From contig JAGLQO010000026.1 in NCBI GenBank assembly GCA_023136775.1, forward strand, positions 1-36,493: a DNA stretch of 36,493 nt, given 5' to 3'. The position numbers and the translations under genes are program-made. The DNA is from Candidatus Pacearchaeota archaeon (GTDB lineage: Archaea; Nanobdellota; Nanobdellia; Pacearchaeales; GW2011-AR1). Below, piece after piece: positions 7,348 through 13,939 of the stretch (positions within the stretch are counted from its first letter, which is position 1; each line of letters begins with the position of its first letter). The notes under the pieces are model-generated. The model saw nothing but the letters and a program-made list of their open reading frames with translations, was not told where the DNA came from and did not search any database.

Positions 7348-8034
7348 CTAATAACAACCTACTTCCGTTACTGTTGCACGAAGAGTCGACCAATCACCAT
7401 CTCTACAAGAAGTAAACCATACAGCAGTCCTATAATCACAAGTCTCTATTGCTTTATTGGCAAAACTATGACTCCCCGTTATACAATCATTACATATAAT
7501 AGTCCATCCAGAAACAGAAACAGTATTAGGGATTGTTTTGGTCCATTTGTCATATTGCTTCCATCCTGTTGGGCATACTGCTCCGTCAAATTTACAAATA
7601 TAATATTCTCCCAATTCGTCATCGCTATATAATTCTCCTCCATTAGCGCTATCACATTCTTCTTTTGTATGCTCTAATCCTACTAGCCAATCCTCAGTTC
7701 CTACTGGCCAGCTAGTTCTACAATTATTGGGATCTCCAATACATATCATGTCGGCATAAATTCTATATGCATTAACTTCACCAACATCTATAACTGGATT
7801 AGCATCACAATCCCATCCAGAATTCCCAAATTCATCTTTTACCACTCTTAAAACTTCTCCTTCAAGACAATAAGCTGGAACTTTCATTTCATCTACACTA
7901 TGTCCCATAACCTCTGGATTTCCAGATCCATCTGTAGTATAAGCATAAACACCAGCTATTAAAACAAATATTCCTAAAAATATAATTACATAAAACAATT
8001 TATTCGATAAAGTAATATTAATTTGTTTCACCAT
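7348..8034 (-). CDS. Cys-rich membrane-anchored protein, tandem paralog 4
   Basis: 228 residues and the first gene of the array in transcription order: 'MVKQINITLSNKLFYV', membrane segment ('IIFLGIFVLIAGVYAY'), then 'EVMGHSVDEMKVPAYC', 'MICIGDPNNCRTSWPV', 'LGEYYICKFDGAVCPTGW', 'GSHSFANKAIETC' and 'TEVGCY' at the end. It differs from the others by a longer linker after 'YC' with an extra 'SGWDCDANPV'. A TATA box ('gtttatatat' on the minus strand) sits about 25 bases upstream of the ATG. Function unknown; the family is defined here by the shared start, Cys pattern and C-terminal GCY. Confidence 0.8.
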   Translation of the reverse strand: MVKQINITLSNKLFYVIIFLGIFVLIAGVYAYTTDGSGNPEVMGHSVDEMKVPAYCLEGEVLRVVKDEFGNSGWDCDANPVIDVGEVNAYRIYADMICIGDPNNCRTSWPVGTEDWLVGLEHTKEECDSANGGELYSDDELGEYYICKFDGAVCPTGWKQYDKWTKTIPNTVSVSGWTIICNDCITGSHSFANKAIETCDYRTAVWFTSCRDGDWSTLRATVTEVGCY

Positions 8035-8071
8035 CTTATATTATGTATTGTTAACAATATATAAACATTCT
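8035..8071 (-). promoter_or_regulatory. Promoter of paralog 4
   Basis: The plus-strand 'tatgtattgttaacaatat' followed by 'ataaac' contains the TATA box at 8057-8066 and the same 'gttaac' palindrome as the paralog 3 promoter, implying duplication of promoter and gene together. Confidence 0.55.
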
Positions 8072-8072
8072 C

Positions 8073-8354
8073 CTACCTTACTGTGAAAAGCCTATCATCA
8101 TGAACATCAAAAATCTTTAACCGAACTCCAGAATCCAACCACCCATGAGCATAATTCAAAGCCGCAAACGCATTCACAAAGTCACCCTTATCCTCAAAAT
8201 GATGTGCATCCGATAAATAATTAGTAACCATATCAACGATCTCTTTAGCACCCTCTTCCTTGTCTTCAATAATATTTTTCTTAACTTCACCCAAAGCCTC
8301 AGTAGTCAACTTAAAATACTTCGACAACTTCTCTTTGCTAATAATATTTTCCAT
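8073..8354 (-). CDS. DUF357-family helical protein
   Basis: The ATG at 8354 ('MENIISKEKLSKYF') gives 93 residues; the track start at 8369 adds only 'MCYFI'. The pattern 'NYLSDAHHFEDKGDFVNAFAALNYAHGWLDSGVRLKIF' is the signature of the archaeal DUF357 family, a short all-helical domain of unknown function. The upstream part ('EALGEVKKNII') forms the other helix. Members are small soluble proteins, often found alone. It is followed by a family-I repeat and then the start of the VirB11-domain-like operon in the opposite direction of the Cys-rich array promoter. No regulatory signal is evident. Confidence 0.8.
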   Translation of the reverse strand: MENIISKEKLSKYFKLTTEALGEVKKNIIEDKEEGAKEIVDMVTNYLSDAHHFEDKGDFVNAFAALNYAHGWLDSGVRLKIFDVHDDRLFTVR

Positions 8355-8401
8355 AATAAAATAACACAAATCTAATTTTTAAAATTATCCTCTAAACACA
8401 A

Positions 8402-8566
8402 GCGTGGATAAACCACGCAACAATGTATTAAAAAACCCGTCACCCGTCACCCGTCACCTCCGTCCTGTTACCCCGCGTAGCACATGCCCGTCACCTCCGT
8501 CCTGTTACCTGTTACCCCGCGTAGCGCGTGCCCGTCACCTCCGTCCGTGAATCCCAAAGGATTCAC
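8402..8566. repeat. Family-I intergenic repeat, longest copy
   Basis: Starts with the hairpin 'gcgtggataaaccacgc' and 'aacaatgtat', followed by tandem 'cccgtcacc' and 'ccgtcctgttacc' units and 'ccgcgtagcacatg'/'ccgcgtagcgcgtg' segments, and ends with the hairpin 'gtgaatcccaaaggattcac'. The same order is found at 23825-23990. The end of the upstream (minus-strand) gene, including its stop codon, lies inside the last hairpin. Confidence 0.85.
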
Positions 8567-9366
8567 ATACGTGGCTGCACCTTAATAACAAACCGAGAAC
8601 CAATAATATCTGATATAACAGCATTAATAGAAAATATGTCAACAGCAGCACGAAAAACACCATCCATCAACGGAATATGTGCAGCATCACTAACCTTTTG
8701 CAAAATTTGATCAATTTCCTTTTTATCCAAAATAATCTTAGTTGGTTGCCTTTGCCCTCTTCGAACAATCATAACGGGTTTCCCCACTCCAGGACACTCA
8801 ATAACAGTAATAGAAGAATCGCTCAAAAGGGGGGATATCTTCCCATAAAACTGAGTAAGTTCTTCTCCCTCACTAACCGGAGCCACAGGCATTACCATTT
8901 GCTGAACAGGCGAAACATTTCTCGGAGGTATAACTCGCAAAGGCTCTCTTCGCAAAGGTTTATTAGAAAATTGGGAACTTTGAATAGGTGGGGCAGGAAG
9001 CACTGGTTTTTGTTTCGGCAAAGAACTCTCACTACCCATAATACTAAGAACATCTTGCTGTAACAAACCTGACGATTTAGAATCAACTTCAAGAGATTCT
9101 TGTTTTAATGGCTTAGGAATAACTTTTGACTCAGGAAAAGTCTCTGCGGGCACACTCATCTCAGAAACAGGCTCCCTGCTTGGAGGCAACAATCTTTTAC
9201 CCATTGAAGCCATCATAACTTTTTCAGTTACCCTCGGAACCATATCTGCATGTAAAACATATTTCTGACCAGATAAATTCTTATGTCTAATAGATTTAAT
9301 AGCAGAACAAACAAAAACTCGAACGAAAGGAGCCAATGCTAACGTTGAAACATCTTCACTACTCAT
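8563..9366 (-). CDS. Protein with VirB11/FlaI N-terminal-like domain and Pro-rich linker
   Basis: 267 residues in three parts. Residues ~1-60 form a hydrophobic N-terminal module ('LALAPFVRVFVCSAIKSIRHK'). Residues ~60-165 are a Pro/Ser-rich disordered linker ('QKPVLPAPPIQSSQF'). Residues ~170-267 resemble the N-terminal domain of type II/IV secretion ATPases: 'YGKISPLLSDSSITVIEC', 'GKPVMIVRRGQRQPTKI', then 'ISDIIGSRFVIKV'. No Walker A or RecA-like ATPase domain follows, so this is a stand-alone domain. It overlaps the upstream coiled-coil gene by ATGA, so the two proteins probably work together. The stop codon lies in a repeat hairpin, so the last residue(s) may derive from it. The domain call is moderate. 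Confidence 0.6.
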   Translation of the reverse strand: MSSEDVSTLALAPFVRVFVCSAIKSIRHKNLSGQKYVLHADMVPRVTEKVMMASMGKRLLPPSREPVSEMSVPAETFPESKVIPKPLKQESLEVDSKSSGLLQQDVLSIMGSESSLPKQKPVLPAPPIQSSQFSNKPLRREPLRVIPPRNVSPVQQMVMPVAPVSEGEELTQFYGKISPLLSDSSITVIECPGVGKPVMIVRRGQRQPTKIILDKKEIDQILQKVSDAAHIPLMDGVFRAAVDIFSINAVISDIIGSRFVIKVQPRM

Positions 9367-9956
9367 ATTCTTGGAAGAGGCTTTGGTCTAGATGGAATAT
9401 ATGGAGCCTTTGAAAGCATCGCTGATTTATGATGCTCAACTGGTTTTTGCCCTACACCCACCTTATGCCTTACATCGCTCCCAGATTTCCCAGCTTCAGC
9501 CACAGTCTTTTCTGCTTCCTTAGTCTGCTCAACCCTAGTCTTAACCCTCTCTTCCATAATAACTAAACCTTTAGCGATAGTTTTATTTTGATCAAGTAAA
9601 GAATCTATCTTAACAAGCATATCCTTATCGTCACTTTTATCTCCAACCACAAAGCCCTTAGCAGCTTCTTCAAAAACACTCAAAAGCTTACTCATATTAT
9701 CTGATAACATTCCAAACTTAATAGACATATTAGTCATAGCATGTTGTAACCCAACAAAATTCTCAATCAAAAGTTCATCTCTTTCCTTAGCAGTCATTCT
9801 TTTTTCTTTTAACTCACTTTTAGATTTAGCCTTAGATTTATCAGATTTCTTAAAATCGCCAACCACTTTTGGAGCATGCTCCTTAACAACAGTTTTCTTC
9901 ATACCGTCATCACTCGTAGTCTCAGTCACAGTCTTCTTCACAACTTTTTTCACCAT
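9363..9956 (-). CDS. Lys-rich coiled-coil protein, partner of the downstream VirB11-domain-like protein
   Basis: 197 residues. The N-terminus is very basic ('MVKKVVKKTVTETTSDDG', 'KSDKSKAKSKSELKEKR'), followed by a helical/coiled-coil core ('ELLIENFVGLQHAMTNMSIK', 'LSDNMSKLLSVFEEAAKGF', 'IAKGLVIMEERVKTRVEQ') and a Pro-rich tail. No membrane segments. It resembles the archaellum/type-IV-pilus accessory proteins with a central coiled coil only in general layout, so I assign no function. The TATA box 'tttataaat' on the minus strand about 25 bases upstream indicates the promoter of a two-gene operon, and the stop overlaps the next ATG. Confidence 0.7.
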   Translation of the reverse strand: MVKKVVKKTVTETTSDDGMKKTVVKEHAPKVVGDFKKSDKSKAKSKSELKEKRMTAKERDELLIENFVGLQHAMTNMSIKFGMLSDNMSKLLSVFEEAAKGFVVGDKSDDKDMLVKIDSLLDQNKTIAKGLVIMEERVKTRVEQTKEAEKTVAEAGKSGSDVRHKVGVGQKPVEHHKSAMLSKAPYIPSRPKPLPRI

Positions 9957-9994
9957 ACCAAAATTAAGAAGAAGTTATTTATAAATTTATATAT

Positions 9995-10131
9995 CAACAT
10001 TTTTTCTGGTGAAAAACTCGTTGGGAAATTTCTGCAGAAATTTAGATTCCGAACCCCTTACCGTCGAGGCCGCAGATGGTTCGATATATTGAGGGAATTT
10101 GTCCCAAATTCCCGTAGTTGGGCAACTGATG
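9995..10131 (-). repeat. Family-II intergenic repeat, copy 1 (minus orientation)
   Basis: Read on the minus strand it contains the hairpin 'gggaatttgggacaaattccc', 'ccatctgcggc', 'gacggtaaggggttcgg', the palindrome 'aaatttctgcagaaattt' and 'tttttcaccagaaaaa'. The same blocks in the same order occur on the plus strand at 11303-11470, and 'gacggtaaggggttcgg' with flanks at 36355-36400. The ORF 9876-10139 that covers it in the track is not a credible gene. Confidence 0.8.
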
Positions 10132-10247
10132 CTATGTAATTATATAAAAAAATAGATATAATCCTAAATCTGCTCCAGTGTTATAAGATAACTCAAAATT
10201 AAAATTAAAAGTTTCCTTTAGCTTTAAAGCGTTTAATAAAATAAAAA

Positions 10248-10318
10248 TGGGCGCGGAGGGAATCGAACCCCCTTCTAGCGGGTTGGAGCCGCTCATTCTA
10301 CCACTATACTACGCACCC
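10248..10318 (-). tRNA. tRNA-Trp (CCA)
   Basis: A full cloverleaf on the minus strand: acceptor stem 'gggtgcg'/'cgcgccc' with one G-T pair, D arm 'gtatagtggtagaat', anticodon stem 'agcgg'/'ccgct' with loop 'ctccaac' giving anticodon CCA, and T arm 'gggggttcgattccctc'. Discriminator base is A and CCA is not encoded. No intron is seen, although many archaeal tRNA-Trp genes carry one. Confidence 0.97.
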
Positions 10319-10405
10319 AGTATATTACAATTATGGACGTGTCCACTTTTAAATTTACCCAATTAGTTAATTTTATAAGTTTATTTTATCCTCAATTATT
10401 ATAAT

Positions 10406-10477
10406 GAGCTCGTAGTTTAGCGGATAGAATGTCAGGTTTCGGCCCTGATGACCGGGGTTCGAGTCCCCGCGAGCTCG
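10406..10477 (+). tRNA. tRNA-Arg (TCG)
   Basis: Acceptor stem 'gagctcg'/'cgagctc', D arm 'gtttagcggatagaat', anticodon stem 'tcagg'/'cctga' with loop 'tttcggc' giving anticodon TCG, T arm 'cggggttcgagtccccg', discriminator G, no encoded CCA and no intron. A T-rich tract follows directly and probably ends transcription. A 15-base copy of its 3' end recurs 94 bases downstream. Confidence 0.97.
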
Positions 10478-10491
10478 TTTGTTTATTTTTT
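10478..10491 (+). terminator. T-rich terminator after tRNA-Arg
   Basis: The run 'tttgtttattttttg' directly follows the tRNA 3' end, as expected for an archaeal oligo-T termination signal. Confidence 0.5.
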
Positions 10492-10494
10492 GCG

Positions 10495-10572
10495 CGGTGA
10501 CCGAACCTGGGGTTCTGCGAAGCATGACCCTACAAATCTTTGATTTGTGGTCCCGATTCCCCGCGAGCTCGT
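10495..10572 (+). pseudogene. tRNA-Arg 3'-half remnant interrupted by a hairpin insert
   Basis: The 15 bases 'tccccgcgagctcgt' at 10558-10572 repeat the tRNA-Arg 3' end (10464-10478) exactly. Further upstream 'tgaccgaacctggggttc' resembles the variable/T region. Joining 'ggggttc' to 'gattcccc' would give a T arm, so the ~39 bases between them, which hold the hairpin 'acaaatctttgatttgt', look like an insertion in a copied tRNA 3' half. Confidence 0.55.
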
Positions 10573-10850
10573 CTATATTTGTCGAATCCTTTGGGGTTAA
10601 AATTTCTTACAAATCTCACAAAATTTCCACAAGAAATATTCGGCGCCAAAGGTGTCAATATTTCTTGTGGAATACAAAATTAAATTTTAGGTGCAGGTTG
10701 TCCACCTTTAGGAAGGACGGCACCGTAAAGAAATTTAATTTCGCCGTATATCGTTTAGTTAAAATCAATTTTTTATTAGAAAATTTATTTTAACTAAACC
10801 TAACTAAGGGGGTACACAGCCGAGGGGGATATCCCCCTCGGCTACAACAA
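10573..10850. other. Gene-free stretch made of four long hairpins
   Basis: Perfect or near-perfect inverted repeats follow one another: 10625-10640/10657-10672 (16 bp, 'ttccacaagaaatatt', extended inward by 'ggcgcc'/'ggtgtc' with an AAA loop); 10677-10687/10731-10741 (11 bp, with further inner stems 'ggtgc'/'gcacc' and 'gtcc'/'ggac'); 10753-10765/10787-10799 (13 bp); and a 26-base perfect palindrome at 10818-10843 ('agccgagggggatat...'). The track ORF 10479-10793 runs through these structures and the tRNA remnant and is not credible. The stretch could be a structured RNA or a cluster of palindromic repeats. Confidence 0.7.
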
Positions 10851-10881
10851 TTCTTAAAACTCTAAACCTCCCATAACTTTT

Positions 10882-11253
10882 ATGCTAAAAATATTTGAAG
10901 AAAATCCAAAATTATCTTGGTTCGCAACTGTAATAATTGGAATTGGGATATTCATAATTTCATCCGTTCCATCTTACGGAACTGGTTCAGGAACTTCTCA
11001 CTTGGCCGTAATTTATCATTTCTCCGCATTCTTCTTTTTCGGATTATTCTTAATGATTTCTGCAACAAAGGGAAGACGTAAAGAGTTTTTCATCCCAGCA
11101 ATTATCCTTTCAATTATCTACGCATGCCTAGATGAACTTCATCAATATTTAATTCCAAGAAAATATTGTTCTTTCGGAGATATCCTAACTGACAGTGCAG
11201 GAATATTTTTTGCATTCTTAATTTATTTTTCCATAATAAAACTCCGAAGGTGA
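10882..11253 (+). CDS. VanZ-like membrane protein
   Basis: 123 residues with about four membrane segments: 'FATVIIGIGIFIISSVP', 'HLAVIYHFSAFFFFGLFLMI', 'FFIPAIILSIIYACL' and 'SAGIFFAFLIYFSIIKL'. The stretch 'LDELHQYLIPRKYCSFGDILTDSAG' is the VanZ-family signature, in which the D/E, H and Q residues are conserved. In bacteria VanZ gives low-level teicoplanin resistance, but most archaeal homologs have unknown roles in the envelope. Here it stands alone between tRNA-Arg and proS, with a family-II repeat directly downstream. The start is the only in-frame ATG upstream of the first membrane segment. Confidence 0.85.
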   Translation: MLKIFEENPKLSWFATVIIGIGIFIISSVPSYGTGSGTSHLAVIYHFSAFFFFGLFLMISATKGRRKEFFIPAIILSIIYACLDELHQYLIPRKYCSFGDILTDSAGIFFAFLIYFSIIKLRR

Positions 11254-11302
11254 TAGAACAGGGGCAACCCTATTAGACAAATTAACAAAAACCCGTCAAG
11301 CT

Positions 11303-11470
11303 GGAAATTTAGAATAAATTCCCTCATTAAATCAAATTCTCTGCGGCGTGTAAGGTTTGCCCCAACCAATATAATAAATATATTTGTGAGGATACGGTAG
11401 GAATTTGGAATCCAGAATTTCTGCAGAAATTCCTCCAACGATTTTTCACACCAGTGAAAAATGTTGACAC
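11303..11470 (+). repeat. Family-II intergenic repeat, copy 2 (plus orientation)
   Basis: Contains 'aaattccctcattaaatc', 'tctctgcggc', 'gatacggtagg', 'ggaatccag', the palindrome 'gaatttctgcagaaattc' and the perfect hairpin 'atttttcacaccagtgaaaaat', matching copy 1 block by block in opposite orientation, with about 40 extra bases after 'ctgcggc'. It ends about 10 bases before the proS TATA box. The track ORF 11223-11438 lies across it and is not credible. Confidence 0.8.
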
Positions 11471-11479
11471 GAGTTAATC

Positions 11480-11488
11480 TTAAATATA
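11480..11488 (+). promoter_or_regulatory. TATA box of proS
   Basis: 'ttaaatata' lies 20-28 bases before the proS ATG, with no Shine-Dalgarno sequence between them; a leaderless transcript is likely. Confidence 0.55.
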
Positions 11489-11507
11489 CTAATAATCACT
11501 TAATATC

Positions 11508-12956
11508 ATGGGCAAAAAAAAGACTTTCAATATTGATAAGCATGAAAACTTTAGCGAATGGTATAGCGAAATTTTAAATAAAGCAGAGGTTACCGATTTA
11601 AGATACGGGGTAAAGGGATTCGTTGTAATTAGACCATGGGGCGCTAGAATTATGGAAAAAATGTATAGAATTTACGAATCAGCTTTGAAATGCACTGGAC
11701 ACGATCCAGCATTTTTCCCGACGGTAATTCCTGAAGCAAATTTCAAAAAAGAAGCTGGACATGTAGAAGGTTTTGCACCGGAAGTTTTCTGGCTAGAGAA
11801 TAGACAAGGTGAAGACAAGTTAGCCTTAAGACCAACAAGTGAAACTGCGTTTTATGAAATGTATAATTTGTGGATTCGAAGCTACAGAGATTTACCTCTA
11901 AAAATTTACCAAAGAGCAAATGTATTTAGATTTGAAACAAAAGCAACAAGACCTTTAATTAGATCCAGAGAATTTCATTGGCTTGAAGCTCACGATTGTT
12001 TTGCAACTAAAAAAGAAGCCGAAAACCAAGTTCAAGAGGATATTCAAATGACCGAAGAAGTTATGCATAAAATTTTTGGAATCCCATTTTTACCAATGAA
12101 AAGACCTGAATGGGATAAATTCCCTGGAGCAGATTACACAGTTGGAAGTGATTGTATTTTACCAGACGGGAAAGTGATTCAGCAACCTTCAACGCATATG
12201 TTAGGACAACATTTCTCAAAAGCATTCGATGTAAAATATGTTGACGAAAAAGAAAAAGAACACCACGTATACCAAACTTGTTACGGACCAGCAATCTCTA
12301 GAATCATGGCTTCAGTCTTAGCAACTCACGGAGATGATAACGGATTAATTTTACCGTATACATTGTCCCCAGTTCAAGTTGTAATTATTCCATTTCATTC
12401 TGAAAAAAGTAACGATAAAATTAATGATACAATGAAAAATATTCGAGCTGAATTATTGAATGAATATATTGATGTTGAAATTGACGACTCTAATAAAAGA
12501 CCAGGAGATAAATTTTTCTTTTGGGAAATGAAGGGTGTTCCATTCAGAGTTGAAATTGGAGAAAAGGAAATTGAAAGTGGAGAAGCTACTGTTTTTATTC
12601 GAGATATTAAAGAAAAAGTTATTGTTAAAATTAAAGATTTAGGTGAAGAGATTAAAAATCTTGGAGCTGAATACGATGAAAGACTTCTTGCAAAAGCTGA
12701 TGAGTTCTTTGAAGGAAAAGTGATTGATTGTGAAGATAAAGATTCTATAAAGAAAGTTTTGGACTCTAGAAAAATTGCCAGATTTGGTTTTTGCTCTAAT
12801 GAAAAAGAAGGAGCTGCCTGTGCTGAATTTATAGAAAAAGAATTAACTGCCAGGGTCATGGGAACTTTTGCCAGTAAAAATGAAAAAGCAACAGGAAAGT
12901 GTCCCGTATGTGGCAGAAAAGCGACAGTCATTGTTTACGCTGGAAAGTCATACTAA
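11508..12956 (+). CDS. proS: Prolyl-tRNA synthetase, archaeal/eukaryotic type
   Basis: 482 residues, the normal length of the class II archaeal/eukaryotic type that charges tRNA-Pro in the cytoplasm. The catalytic core has 'GARIMEKMYRIYESAL' (motif 1 region), 'LALRPTSETAFYEMYN', 'ETKATRPLIRSREFHWLEAHD' (motif 2), 'CYGPAISRIMASVLATHGD' (motif 3), then the anticodon-binding domain from 'VQVVIIPFHSEK'. The C-terminal domain carries the four-Cys zinc-site pattern (a Cys in 'GFCSNEKEG', 'AACAE', then 'CPVCGRKA') and ends in the typical 'GKSY' with a terminal Tyr. The bacterial editing insertion is absent. Promoter is a TATA box at about -25. Confidence 0.98.
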   Translation: MGKKKTFNIDKHENFSEWYSEILNKAEVTDLRYGVKGFVVIRPWGARIMEKMYRIYESALKCTGHDPAFFPTVIPEANFKKEAGHVEGFAPEVFWLENRQGEDKLALRPTSETAFYEMYNLWIRSYRDLPLKIYQRANVFRFETKATRPLIRSREFHWLEAHDCFATKKEAENQVQEDIQMTEEVMHKIFGIPFLPMKRPEWDKFPGADYTVGSDCILPDGKVIQQPSTHMLGQHFSKAFDVKYVDEKEKEHHVYQTCYGPAISRIMASVLATHGDDNGLILPYTLSPVQVVIIPFHSEKSNDKINDTMKNIRAELLNEYIDVEIDDSNKRPGDKFFFWEMKGVPFRVEIGEKEIESGEATVFIRDIKEKVIVKIKDLGEEIKNLGAEYDERLLAKADEFFEGKVIDCEDKDSIKKVLDSRKIARFGFCSNEKEGAACAEFIEKELTARVMGTFASKNEKATGKCPVCGRKATVIVYAGKSY

Positions 12957-12975
12957 ATTCATGTCTCTAATTAAA

Positions 12976-12985
12976 CTTATAAATT
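12976..12985 (+). promoter_or_regulatory. TATA box of the 13005 gene
   Basis: 'cttataaatt' lies 20-29 bases before the ATG at 13005. This spacing favours 13005 over the track start at 12984, which would overlap the box. Confidence 0.55.
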
Positions 12986-13004
12986 GAAAAGATATCTTAA
13001 TAAT

Positions 13005-13298
13005 ATGGCAGAAAAAATAGAAACATTAAAAATTGAGAAACAAAGCAAACCTATTGCCGAGGTGAAAGAGGGTGATTCCTTCTTTATCAACGGGAAAGAA
13101 ATGAAAGTTGATAAACAATATTTACTACAAGATCATGAACAAATGAAAGAAATGATTATTGAAATTTTTAATCCTACAAATGATAGAGAATATCAAGTTA
13201 GATATTTTAACGACCAGATAGAAACAAGTATTGAAATTTATGAATTACTAGAAGAATTTCAATATACCAGACGAGAACCAAAAACAGTTGCTTGGTAA
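13005..13298 (+). CDS. Hypothetical protein, 97 aa
   Basis: With the TATA-supported start the product begins 'MAEKIETLKIEKQSKPIAEV'. It looks like a small soluble beta-rich domain: 'EVKEGDSFFINGKEMKVDKQYLL' reads like a short barrel strand pair, followed by 'KEMIIEIFNPTNDREYQVRYF' and a C-terminal helix 'SIEIYELLEEFQY'. No cysteine, signal peptide or membrane segment. I do not recognise a named family. It is 48 bases after proS but has its own promoter, so it is probably a separate unit. Confidence 0.7.
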   Translation: MAEKIETLKIEKQSKPIAEVKEGDSFFINGKEMKVDKQYLLQDHEQMKEMIIEIFNPTNDREYQVRYFNDQIETSIEIYELLEEFQYTRREPKTVAW

Positions 13299-13331
13299 TT
13301 TTATTTTAAAAACTCTTTCGCAAGAGACAAC

Positions 13332-13341
13332 TTTAAATATA
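13332..13341 (+). promoter_or_regulatory. TATA box of the 13409 gene (leadered)
   Basis: 'tttaaatata' lies about 70 bases before the start codon, so the transcript would have a leader of roughly 45-50 bases, unlike the leaderless pattern of most neighbours. Confidence 0.5.
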
Positions 13342-13397
13342 ATAAATTCTTATTGTTAATAGTATTGACACCACGTCGATACTTAACTAAATTAAAG

Positions 13398-13405
13398 GGA
13401 GTGAT
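13398..13405 (+). promoter_or_regulatory. Strong Shine-Dalgarno site
   Basis: 'ggagtgat' lies 3 bases before the ATG at 13409 and is nearly complementary to the 3' end of archaeal 16S rRNA. It is one of the few clear ribosome-binding sites in the window and fixes the start. Confidence 0.6.
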
Positions 13406-13408
13406 AAT

Positions 13409-13885
13409 ATGGCACAATCAAAAAAAATGAATGCTGCTGGTTTTGCAAAATTAGTAAAAGAACTTGATTCAGTAGGTGAATTAATCTTAACTAAACAAAA
13501 CGAAAAGCAATCAGTAATGGACGATTTTGAAAAAGAAAAAGTTAGATATTCTAAGGGTAAAATCTCTGAAGATACTTTAGCTTCTTCGGCTAAGAAAGTT
13601 AACGTTGAACTTGCACGACTAGACAAGGGCATTAGGGAAGCTATTGTTAAAGTTGGAAAGATCTCTGTTTTATCTAAGGAATTTGCTGGAAGGCAAGCAC
13701 CTAAGATTTTAAAAGCAAGCGTTTCTGGACTGAAATGGACTAATAATCCTGCTAGAAAATCTACTGCTAAGAAAGTTGTTAAAAAAGTAAAAGACTTACA
13801 CCATAAGCATGGTACAAAAGCATCGAAGACAACTTTAGCAAAAGAAAAAGTTCTAGATCGTAAATTTAACAAGAAGAAGAAATAA
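13409..13885 (+). CDS. Lys-rich helical hypothetical protein
   Basis: 158 residues. The N-terminal two thirds are predicted helical ('GFAKLVKELDSVGELILTK', 'SVMDDFEKEKVRYSKGKI', 'VELARLDKGIREAIVKVGK'), followed by a very basic tail ('RKSTAKKVVKKVKDLHHKHG', 'DRKFNKKKK') that could bind nucleic acid. No signal peptide, membrane segment or recognised domain. The strong Shine-Dalgarno site, leadered promoter and T-rich tract after the stop suggest a well-expressed, single-gene transcript. A role on DNA or the ribosome is a guess from composition only. Confidence 0.7.
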   Translation: MAQSKKMNAAGFAKLVKELDSVGELILTKQNEKQSVMDDFEKEKVRYSKGKISEDTLASSAKKVNVELARLDKGIREAIVKVGKISVLSKEFAGRQAPKILKASVSGLKWTNNPARKSTAKKVVKKVKDLHHKHGTKASKTTLAKEKVLDRKFNKKKK

Positions 13886-13932
13886 ATATATTTCTTATTC
13901 TACTTTTCTTTTTTTATTTTTTAATTATTTTA
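13886..13932 (+). terminator. T-rich termination tract
   Basis: The stop codon is followed by 'ttctacttttcttttttta' and further T runs, fitting archaeal oligo-T termination without a hairpin. Confidence 0.45.
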
Positions 13933-13939
13933 ATAACAT

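Noticed and set aside
8430-8546. Possible CRISPR array
   Set aside because: Units are short, irregular and adjacent, with no unique spacers; no cas genes are present.
9876-10139. ORF through a family-II repeat
   Set aside because: Antisense to the coiled-coil gene start and then across repeat hairpins; no family-like pattern.
10479-10793. 104-aa ORF after tRNA-Arg
   Set aside because: Runs through a tRNA remnant and long hairpins; sequence shows no protein-like pattern.
11223-11438. Minus-strand ORF after the VanZ gene
   Set aside because: Overlaps the VanZ end and a repeat; no support.
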